A stretch of 5,243 nt of DNA, from contig NZKZ01000155.1 of NCBI GenBank assembly GCA_002694065.1, positions 1-5,243 on the forward strand. The letters run 5' to 3'. Position 1 is the first letter of the stretch; every line of letters begins with the position of its first letter. Of this stretch, positions 1 to 4,477 are shown piece by piece. Under the pieces are notes generated by a model that worked only from the letters and a program-made list of their open reading frames with translations, searched no databases and was not told the DNA's origin. The DNA comes from Acidiferrobacter sp. Its GTDB lineage: Bacteria > Pseudomonadota > Gammaproteobacteria > Arenicellales > UBA868. The position numbers were made by a program, and so were the translations under genes.

Positions 1-749
1 ATTTCGATGAACTGATTGCCCGATAGACCTGTGACGCCAATTGCCGTGCCCCTCTCGATATCGACTTTGGTTACCGTCGTATTGGTCAAAATTTCGAGGT
101 TCGATCGATCACTCGCCGGATGCAGAAATGCGGTGGCTGAAGAGCATCTTTTTCCCGCGCGGGTCGTGATCAGATAGGGACCGACCCCTTCGCCTTCCAG
201 GCATAAGTCGTCAGGACAATTCAAGCCTGCTTGTAGAAATGCCTCGGCGAAATCGTGCTTTAGTGAGTGATAGTCTGCTGACGCATCGTGAATCGTTAGC
301 CGATTGCCTGATCGGGGGTGGGAGCCTGTGGTTCGCCATGAGCGAGAAGTCGTAGAGAATTCTTCAAAGCTCTCGTATACCTGCGCGACGTTGCTGTAAC
401 CCCACCCTGGGTTGCCGGCCCGTTCCCAATCTTCATAGTCTTTCGCCTGGCCCCGGTGATAAACCATGGCGTTAATGGAACTGGAGCCCCCCAGCACTTT
501 ACCCCGAGGCCAAAAGAGCTGGCGGTTTGCAATCGCCAGGTCGGGCTCTGCGGAGTAGCACCAGTTCACCTTCGGGTCGGTGTAGGTGATGCCGTAGCCG
601 ATCGGTGTGCGAATCCAGAAGCGATTGTCTGACGGACCTGCCTCGAGCAGGATCACCTGATGCTTGCCGTCAGCGCTTAGCTTGTCTGCCAGAACACAGC
701 CTGCTGAGCCGGCACCGACGATAATGAAATCAGCTTCTTTCTTCCGCAC
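1..749 (-). CDS. GMC-family FAD-dependent oxidoreductase, N-terminal part (cut by window edge)
   Basis: The first 249 codons read without interruption from a GTG at 749 to the window edge. Residues 8-17 (FIIVGAGSAG) are the dinucleotide-binding loop for FAD, and E36 in LLEAG is the acidic residue expected to hold the adenosine ribose. Residues 83-97 (GKVLGGSSSINAMVY) match the GMC signature 1 pattern, followed by the usual RGQxxDYxxW stretch. Family members (choline dehydrogenase, AlkJ-like alcohol dehydrogenases) oxidise alcohols to aldehydes with FAD and are usually 500-560 residues long. The C-terminal half with the catalytic histidine lies outside the window, so substrate cannot be assigned. 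GTG is the only plausible start: an in-frame TAG lies 17 codons upstream, no ATG intervenes, and AAGAGA sits about nine bases before the GTG. The gene is divergent from the methyltransferase gene at 905. The family is clear; the exact enzyme is not. Confidence 0.93.
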   Translation of the reverse strand, partial: MRKKEADFIIVGAGSAGCVLADKLSADGKHQVILLEAGPSDNRFWIRTPIGYGITYTDPKVNWCYSAEPDLAIANRQLFWPRGKVLGGSSSINAMVYHRGQAKDYEDWERAGNPGWGYSNVAQVYESFEEFSTTSRSWRTTGSHPRSGNRLTIHDASADYHSLKHDFAEAFLQAGLNCPDDLCLEGEGVGPYLITTRAGKRCSSATAFLHPASDRSNLEILTNTTVTKVDIERGTAIGVTGLSGNQFIE

Positions 750-904
750 AGTCGATAGTCTCTTTCGATCTTGTGGCTTGAACTGCTGGACGTGAGTCTA
801 TGACGACAGAACTTGGAAAACCCACGGGCCAGTCTTTTCCACTCTTGAGTATTGGCGGGTATCATAAGAGCAGTTACCAGGTTTCGTAAGCAGGAAGATC
901 CGTC
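750..904. promoter_or_regulatory. Divergent promoter region between the oxidoreductase and methyltransferase genes
   Basis: These 155 bases separate two divergent starts and should carry both promoters. On the minus strand the best pair is TTACGA (884-889, weak -35) and TATGAT (861-866, good -10) with a 17-base spacer. It would drive the oxidoreductase with a leader of about 100 bases. On the plus strand TATCAT (860-865) is a possible -10 for the methyltransferase, but no convincing -35 lies at the right distance. The two -10 candidates overlap on opposite strands, so the two genes might compete for polymerase. No clear operator palindrome was found. This is inference from base patterns only. 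Confidence 0.35.
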
Positions 905-1540
905 ATGACGAATAAACAGAATCCGTTAGACGCGGTATATACGGAGGGTGCCGTCACTGACGCAGCAGAGCTTTACGACAACTGGGCAGAAGAATATGAG
1001 GCGGATCTGAGGGCTGTCGGCTACGCGGCGGCAGGGCGATGTGCGAGTGCGCTGGCGAGTGCCGATCCGATGCTTTCCTCACCGATTCTTGATCTTGGCT
1101 GCGGCACGGGGCTCTCGGGAGAAGCATTGCAAGGGGTTGGTTTTAAAGAGATCGACGGCTACGATTTTTCTGAGGGCATGTTGGCGCTCGCCCGGAAAAA
1201 AGACTGCTATCGGGAACTTTTTCGCGTCGACCTTGCGCAGCCAGATTCAATTCAAGATCGAGGGTACCGCCATGCTGTTCTGGCGGGCGTTCTGCATCAT
1301 ACCCATGCGCCCCCGGAAACACTGGCACAGACGCTAGCCCGTCTCCCGCAGGAGGGTTGTATCGTATTTTCGCTCAACGATGAGACACTGCGTTTTCCCG
1401 AGTACACAGATTACATTTCCCATCTCGTTGAGTCGGGACAGGTTTCAGTGGTTTCAGAGGAGTATGGTCCACACCTTCCTGGCCGTGATGTCGGTGCGCG
1501 CGTATATGTTTTGAGAAAGTGCCGAAAGGATCTGCTCTAA
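905..1540 (+). CDS. Class I SAM-dependent methyltransferase, METTL27-like
   Basis: This 211-residue protein has the Rossmann-fold methyltransferase layout. Residues 63-69 (DLGCGTG) form motif I, the SAM-binding loop. Residues 83-93 (IDGYDFSEGML) carry the acidic residue at the end of strand 2 and the 'D-S-ML' turn typical of Methyltransf_11/25 proteins. Around 123-131 is the strand-4 segment HAVLAGVLHH. The N-terminal YDNWAEEYEADL stretch and the overall length resemble the WBSCR27/METTL27 group, whose bacterial substrates are mostly unknown. The protein should be cytosolic, as no signal peptide or membrane segment is seen. The ATG is supported by AGGAAGA ending six bases before it. The GYD-domain gene follows after 72 bases with no obvious terminator between, so the two are probably cotranscribed. 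The methyltransferase fold is near certain; the subfamily is tentative and the substrate cannot be inferred. Confidence 0.92.
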   Translation: MTNKQNPLDAVYTEGAVTDAAELYDNWAEEYEADLRAVGYAAAGRCASALASADPMLSSPILDLGCGTGLSGEALQGVGFKEIDGYDFSEGMLALARKKDCYRELFRVDLAQPDSIQDRGYRHAVLAGVLHHTHAPPETLAQTLARLPQEGCIVFSLNDETLRFPEYTDYISHLVESGQVSVVSEEYGPHLPGRDVGARVYVLRKCRKDLL

Positions 1541-1612
1541 CCAAATGGGAATTGAACCGATTGGATTGCGGTGGGCATTGGGCCGGCCGCGATAATCAAG
1601 GAGGAGAATGTT

Positions 1613-1942
1613 ATGCCTTGCTATCTTTATCAGGCGTCTTATACCGGCGCCGCAATTAAGACTTTGGTTGGCAATCCGCAGGACCGTACTGGAGCGGCCA
1701 AAGCAGCGATTGAAGCAAACGGGGGTACGATGATCGGAGCGTGGATGGCTTTTGGGAGTGACGACCTCGTGGTCGTTGCGGATATGCCTGACGATGCTTC
1801 CATGGCGGGTGTTGCACTGGCGGTGTCTGCAACCGGTGCTATCGAAGGAGGCAAAACCACCAAGCTGCTCGATATGCCCACCGCCGTAGAGGGCATGAAG
1901 AAAGCAAAAACCGTTTTGGAGGTGTATCAGCCGCCCAGCTAG
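1613..1942 (+). CDS. GYD domain-containing small protein
   Basis: The 109-residue product matches the GYD family (PF08734), small alpha/beta proteins with a ferredoxin-like dimeric barrel fold. Visible landmarks are the N-terminal strand YLYQASYT, a helix rich in A and K (about 26-35), the central GxxD region AFGSDDLVVVADMPDD (here G-S-D-D in place of the family's G-Y-D), the helix SMAGVALAVSATGAI, and the terminal KTTKLLDMPTAVEGM strand and tail. The biochemical role of the family is unknown; members often occur as short stand-alone proteins. I chose the ATG at 1613 because a strong AAGGAGG ends eight bases before it and the family begins right there. An in-frame GTG at 1571 would add 14 unrelated residues. 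It is probably translated from the same transcript as the upstream methyltransferase. The 12-bp hairpin at 1954-1983 begins 12 bases after its stop. Confidence 0.9.
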   Translation: MPCYLYQASYTGAAIKTLVGNPQDRTGAAKAAIEANGGTMIGAWMAFGSDDLVVVADMPDDASMAGVALAVSATGAIEGGKTTKLLDMPTAVEGMKKAKTVLEVYQPPS

Positions 1943-1953
1943 AGGAGCAGACA

Positions 1954-1983
1954 AGCCCCTGGGGTAGCTCGACCCCAGGGGCT
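1954..1983. terminator. Perfect 12-bp GC-rich hairpin after the GYD gene
   Basis: AGCCCCTGGGGT (1954-1965) and ACCCCAGGGGCT (1972-1983) are exact reverse complements separated by a six-base loop (AGCTCG). The hairpin begins 12 bases after the GYD stop codon, the usual place for an intrinsic terminator. It lacks a T tract on the plus strand (CGTCGCG follows), and the minus strand shows only TTGTCTGC. It may therefore be a transcript-protecting 3' stem, or a terminator that needs other factors, rather than a classical Rho-independent terminator. Confidence 0.45.
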
Positions 1984-2235
1984 CGTCGCGAAAAGGAAGC
2001 GGCGGGCCAATGGAAGTTGAAGGAAGGAGACAAAAGGGAAGGCTTCCATCGTAACGATGCCGCCGCACACCGCTTAAGTTTTTCGCTTAACACTTCCCCT
2101 GCGGATCGGTGGTTCGGCGGGGGCACTGGAGGAGCACCCGGGGGTTGCCCCCGCCGTCTCGGTGCCACCGTGCACCGCTAACCCACCCCCGGGTGGATAT
2201 TTGATTGGATTTTTGTGTTCTCCGGTTACGTTTGT
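1984..2235. other. Structured intergenic stretch between convergent genes
   Basis: No credible coding frame is seen here, but several potential RNA stems are. First, GCGGCGG (1999-2005) pairs with CCGCCGC (2060-2066), enclosing ATGGAAG (2010-2016) paired with CTTCCAT (2043-2049). The purine-rich loop at 2017-2042 has three GGA triplets. Second, CATCG/CGATG (2047-2051/2055-2059) is a small hairpin competing with part of the first. Third, the heptamer CGCTTAA is directly repeated at 2071-2077 and 2084-2090. Fourth, a perfect 11-bp stem pairs 2115-2125 with 2146-2156, flanked by CGGTGG/CCACCG (2107-2112/2165-2170). Fifth, GGTGC/GCACC (2161-2165/2172-2176) and CCACC/GGTGG (2183-2187/2192-2196) are small hairpins before the T-rich stretch 2197-2216. 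The last may end rightward transcripts. Known RNAs such as 4.5S, 6S, tmRNA and RNase P RNA were considered and their signature sequences are absent. Confidence 0.5.
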
Positions 2236-2541
2236 TTATAACGAGGATTTAAGAACCGTCTCCACTGCGGAAAGATATGTCTGAACCGCTTTCTTTCCCT
2301 TGCCGGTACAGTGATAGGTGGTTCGGGTTTTTCTGCCGATGAAAGCCTTTTTGATATTGACCAGACCGTCCTCCTCGAGTTTTTTCATGTGTGTCGATAG
2401 GTTGCCCCGCGTGAGTTCAAGCTCTGCGAGCAAGGTGTTGAAGTCAACCGCGCCCTTCGCAAGTGACAGGTGCGCCATGATGGCCAGGCGAACTCGATCG
2501 AACAACGCCGGATGAACATTGAGAAGTTCGCTTGAAGCCAT
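2236..2541 (-). CDS. Winged-helix DNA-binding regulator (HTH_34 / MarR-ArsR-like)
   Basis: The 101-residue product is a single winged-helix domain of the type in PF13601. Residues 10-25 (HPALFDRVRLAIMAHL) form the first helix with the family's typical 'R..I...L' spacing. Residues 34-42 are helix 2. Residues 43-60 (LTRGNLSTHMKKLEEDGL) are the turn and recognition helix, and 61-78 with IGRKTRTTYHCT is the wing. The C-terminal helix (80-97) probably makes the dimer. There is no ligand or metal domain. I prefer the ATG at 2541: it begins just before the conserved helix and lies 13 bases after the membrane-protein stop. A TTG at 2571 would add 10 residues and overlap that gene, without a ribosome binding site. 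No strong ribosome binding site precedes 2541 either, so translational coupling to the upstream gene is likely. Pairing with a membrane protein suggests that it represses its own operon. Confidence 0.88.
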   Translation of the reverse strand: MASSELLNVHPALFDRVRLAIMAHLSLAKGAVDFNTLLAELELTRGNLSTHMKKLEEDGLVNIKKAFIGRKTRTTYHCTGKGKKAVQTYLSAVETVLKSSL

Positions 2542-2554
2542 GACACCGGTTGCG

Positions 2555-3256
2555 CTAAACCGCCGCGTCAACCTGACTGCGAGACAGTCGAATCAGCCTG
2601 CCCAGTGAAATCAGTGCGACCAGGGTGAAGATGCCGAGGGGCATGAGCAAGGTCTCAATCTGCGCAAGAAACTGGTAAAGCCCGGTCGCAATACATAGGG
2701 TCCCCAGCAGTACGGCTAGTCGGGTCGGCAACGTAAAGAGTCGACCCTGCACCAGATAGTCGCCGGTAAAAGCGAGCAGCAGGGGAGGAATCCATTCCGG
2801 TCGCCCGGCCAGCATGACGAGAGCGACAGCCGCGAATTTCAGCAAAAGGTCTGACAGGTAAGACAGGAGCCGGGCGTAACGAAAGTTTCGAACAATATAG
2901 GCGTTCAGTTCTTCGCCGCTGTTGCGGGCGGCACGCCAAATGACAAAATACAGCAGGATAACGAGGCCAATCAGGATGCCGGCCATGAGTCCGATACCGA
3001 CCAGGCGGATGTCCGGGAAGGCCGCGCCTAACATCAGCATCTCAGTCAGCGTGCCCCGGCTCAGGAGTTCAATCAGAAGCAAAAGCGCAGACACACCGAG
3101 CGCGAGCCCCTGGAGGATCAGATTGGCCGTGAGGGTAACGCCAAATAGCCCCGTGGTTTGTGCTGGCGTCTCGTTTTGTTCCGCTTGATCGAGAACTCGA
3201 CGGATGAGTTCAACGTCAGCAATGGCTTTGCGGACATTCAGTTCTTCTGGCGACAT
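2555..3256 (-). CDS. Multi-pass inner-membrane protein of unknown function
   Basis: The 233-residue protein has an amphipathic, charged N-terminal segment (residues 1-35, beginning MSPEELNVRKAI), then hydrophobic segments near 41-63, 85-107, 130-150, 178-197 and 202-219, with another hydrophobic patch at 154-165. Five or six membrane passes are likely. The cytosolic side is suggested by basic clusters at 107-111 (RAAR), 123-129 and 219-226. No transporter, protease or kinase motif is visible, and I do not recognise the family. Proteins of this general type are often encoded with a small winged-helix regulator in proteobacteria, as here. The ATG at 3256 is preferred to the in-frame GTG at 3271 because GAGGAA lies four bases before it; the GTG lies inside the operator palindrome. 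A near-consensus promoter is directly upstream. The gene is divergent from queA. Confidence 0.8.
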   Translation of the reverse strand: MSPEELNVRKAIADVELIRRVLDQAEQNETPAQTTGLFGVTLTANLILQGLALGVSALLLLIELLSRGTLTEMLMLGAAFPDIRLVGIGLMAGILIGLVILLYFVIWRAARNSGEELNAYIVRNFRYARLLSYLSDLLLKFAAVALVMLAGRPEWIPPLLLAFTGDYLVQGRLFTLPTRLAVLLGTLCIATGLYQFLAQIETLLMPLGIFTLVALISLGRLIRLSRSQVDAAV

Positions 3257-3270
3257 GAGGTTCCTCGGCA

Positions 3271-3291
3271 CAAACCGGTTTGCAATACAAA
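3271..3291. promoter_or_regulatory. Probable operator: two overlapping palindromes at the transcription start
   Basis: CAAACCGGTTTG (3271-3282) is a perfect 12-bp palindrome. It shares its TTTG with TTTGCAATACAAA (3279-3291), an imperfect 13-bp palindrome of form TTTGnAnTnCAAA. The half-site is therefore present three times (CAAA, TTTG, CAAA). The site covers the predicted start and touches the -10 box, a position typical of repression. The likely binder is the winged-helix protein encoded second in this operon; that assignment is inference. Confidence 0.55.
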
Positions 3292-3292
3292 C

Positions 3293-3321
3293 ATTATGGA
3301 AGAAGCGCTAAACCCTGTCAA
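3293..3321 (-). promoter_or_regulatory. Near-consensus sigma70 promoter of the membrane protein/regulator operon
   Basis: On the minus strand the -35 is a perfect TTGACA (3316-3321) and the -10 is CATAAT (3293-3298, five of six matches), separated by exactly 17 bases. The predicted start is near 3286, about 30 bases before the ATG at 3256. A promoter this close to consensus is usually held down by a repressor, which fits the palindromes overlapping it. Confidence 0.8.
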
Positions 3322-3332
3322 TACCCGGTTTG
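3319..3332. promoter_or_regulatory. Possible second operator element over the -35 box
   Basis: The words CAATAC (3319-3324) and CCGGTTTG (3325-3332) both recur from the operator at 3275-3288, where they appear in the opposite order (CCGGTTTG then CAATAC). The two CCGGTTTG copies start 50 bases apart. This copy overlaps the TTGACA box and may be an auxiliary binding site of the same regulator, or chance. Confidence 0.3.
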
Positions 3333-3381
3333 GGGCCGAGAAGCACCTTCTGCAGTGATCCCGCCTGTAAGTCTGACCCGA

Positions 3382-3387
3382 TAGAAT
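3382..3387 (+). promoter_or_regulatory. Candidate -10 box for the queA-tgt operon
   Basis: TAGAAT (five of six matches to TATAAT) lies 50 bases before the queA ATG on the plus strand. No good -35 is seen: at 17 bases' spacing the hexamer is TCCCGC. The predicted start near 3394 would give a leader of about 43 bases that includes the short frame at 3412. The core promoter of the divergent operon is more than 60 bases away, so the two would not overlap. Confidence 0.35.
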
Positions 3388-3411
3388 CCGGGGTTTGACT
3401 GGGGAGTCCCG

Positions 3412-3459
3412 ATGGATCTCGATCTCTTTTCAACTCATGAAGTACAGCATCGACTTTGA
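3412..3459 (+). CDS. Possible 15-codon leader peptide overlapping the queA start
   Basis: This short frame encodes MDLDLFSTHEVQHRL and ends with TGA at 3457-3459, in a different frame from queA. GGGGAG (3401-3406) lies five bases before its ATG, while the queA ATG at 3437 has only CTCTTTTCAACTC before it and no Shine-Dalgarno sequence. Ribosomes loading here would stop 20 bases past the queA start, close enough for restart or coupling. The peptide resembles nothing I know, and it may be chance. Confidence 0.3.
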   Translation: MDLDLFSTHEVQHRL

Positions 3460-4477
3460 TTACGACTTGCCGGAGGATTTAATTGCCCAGGCTCCCCTGG
3501 CCAAACGTACGGACAGTCGGTTATTGGTTGTTCCGGCGGCCCACCACACCCTGATCGACACCGTTTTTTCTGATCTTGAGCAACGGCTTCGCCATGGGGA
3601 TTTATTGGTCGTAAATGAGACCAAGGTGCTGCCAGCCCGCTTGTATGGTCAGAAATCCCGTACCGGCGGGAAAGTGGAACTGCTGCTGGAACGCTTGTTG
3701 GATGAGGGCACCGCGCTGGTTCAGCTTCGGGCAAGCAAGCCGCCGGGTCCGGGGACAGAACTTACCACCAAGGGAGGCGCGCCGCTTCGAGTGCTGGGCA
3801 GAGACGGGATGTTTTTTGTTGTGGCATGCAGCGGTGGGGAGCGGTTCGAGGAATTGCTGTATCGGGAAGGTGAGGCGCCGTTACCTCCCTACATCGAGCG
3901 CCCGGTAAAGGACACCGACCGCGACCGCTATCAGACCGTTTATGCAAGACACCCGGGCGCTGTTGCTGCGCCTACGGCCGGCCTGCACTTTGATGAACGA
4001 CTCTTTGAGAAGCTTGCTGCGAAAGGCGTACAGTTGGCGAAACTTACTTTGCATGTCGGGGCAGGAACCTTTTCGCCTATGAAATCCGAGATCCTGGATC
4101 AACACGAGATGCATGCAGAAGAGATCGTGGTCAGCGACGAGTTAGTAGAGGCCGTATGCCAGACGCGGGATCGTGGAGGGCGTGTGGTTGCCGTCGGTAC
4201 GACCGTCGTGCGGGCGCTGGAGTCAGCCGCTCAGAGGGGAGCTTTGGCGCCCATGCGGGGGCCAACGAAGCTCTTTATTCGCCCGGGATTTCGGTTTAGT
4301 GTCGTGGACATGTTGATCACAAATTTTCATCTGCCCCGTTCGACGCTGCTCGTGCTGGTGAGTGCTTTTGCGGGTGTCGACCGGATTCGCGAAGCCTACA
4401 AACATGCCGTGGACCGTCGCTACCGATTTTTCAGCTATGGGGATGCCATGCTGCTCGAATCAAGGCGCGTACAGTGA
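3437..4477 (+). CDS. queA: S-adenosylmethionine:tRNA ribosyltransferase-isomerase
   Basis: QueA transfers and rearranges the ribosyl part of SAM onto 7-aminomethyl-7-deazaguanine (preQ1) at tRNA position 34, giving epoxyqueuosine in the cytosol. The 346-residue product is close to the E. coli length (356) and collinear with it. Landmarks are FDYDLPEDLIAQAP (7-20), the NETKVLPARL block (60-69), LRASKPPGPG (97-106), LPPYIERP (149-156), the strongly conserved GAVAAPTAGLHFDE (174-187), TLHVGAGTF (203-211), VGTTVVRALESAA, NFHLPRSTLL and the C-terminal YRFFSYGDAM (329-338). All expected conserved blocks are present, so it should be active. The ATG at 3437 gives the family's normal N terminus; an in-frame TTG at 3395 would add 14 non-homologous residues. 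There is no ribosome binding site before 3437, but a short overlapping frame starts at 3412. The stop overlaps the tgt start by four bases (GTGA). Confidence 0.98.
   Translation: MKYSIDFDYDLPEDLIAQAPLAKRTDSRLLVVPAAHHTLIDTVFSDLEQRLRHGDLLVVNETKVLPARLYGQKSRTGGKVELLLERLLDEGTALVQLRASKPPGPGTELTTKGGAPLRVLGRDGMFFVVACSGGERFEELLYREGEAPLPPYIERPVKDTDRDRYQTVYARHPGAVAAPTAGLHFDERLFEKLAAKGVQLAKLTLHVGAGTFSPMKSEILDQHEMHAEEIVVSDELVEAVCQTRDRGGRVVAVGTTVVRALESAAQRGALAPMRGPTKLFIRPGFRFSVVDMLITNFHLPRSTLLVLVSAFAGVDRIREAYKHAVDRRYRFFSYGDAMLLESRRVQ

Noticed and set aside
677..865. Leftward open frame of 62 codons starting in the divergent promoter region
   Set aside because: It overlaps the start of the oxidoreductase in another frame, its composition is low-complexity (a serine run), and the oxidoreductase reading frame is unambiguous.
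1591..1596. GATAAT as a separate -10 box for the GYD gene
   Set aside because: The implied start would fall in or next to the ribosome binding site, and no -35 lies at a suitable distance; cotranscription with the methyltransferase gene is simpler.
1571..1612. Upstream GTG start for the GYD protein
   Set aside because: A strong AAGGAGG lies just before the ATG at 1613, and the extra 14 residues do not belong to the family.
1454..2168. Long leftward open frames opposite the methyltransferase end, the GYD gene and the intergenic block
   Set aside because: They are antisense to well-supported genes, rich in Pro, Arg and Ser as expected from the opposite strand of GC-rich DNA, and show no recognisable domain.
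1943..2235. Known structural RNA (4.5S, 6S, tmRNA, RNase P RNA) in the structured intergenic block
   Set aside because: The conserved core sequences of these RNAs are absent, and the hairpins are better explained as 3'-end structures or an unrecognised element.
2542..2571. TTG start at 2571 for the winged-helix regulator, overlapping the membrane-protein gene
   Set aside because: It has no usable ribosome binding site, and the added residues are not part of the winged-helix domain; the ATG at 2541 fits the fold.
3395..3436. TTG start at 3395 for QueA
   Set aside because: The 14 extra residues have no counterpart in QueA proteins, and no ribosome binding site is correctly spaced; the ATG at 3437 gives the standard N terminus.
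3333..3436. preQ1 riboswitch upstream of queA
   Set aside because: A preQ1 aptamer would be logical here, but I see no matching stem, A-rich tail or conserved loop in the leader.
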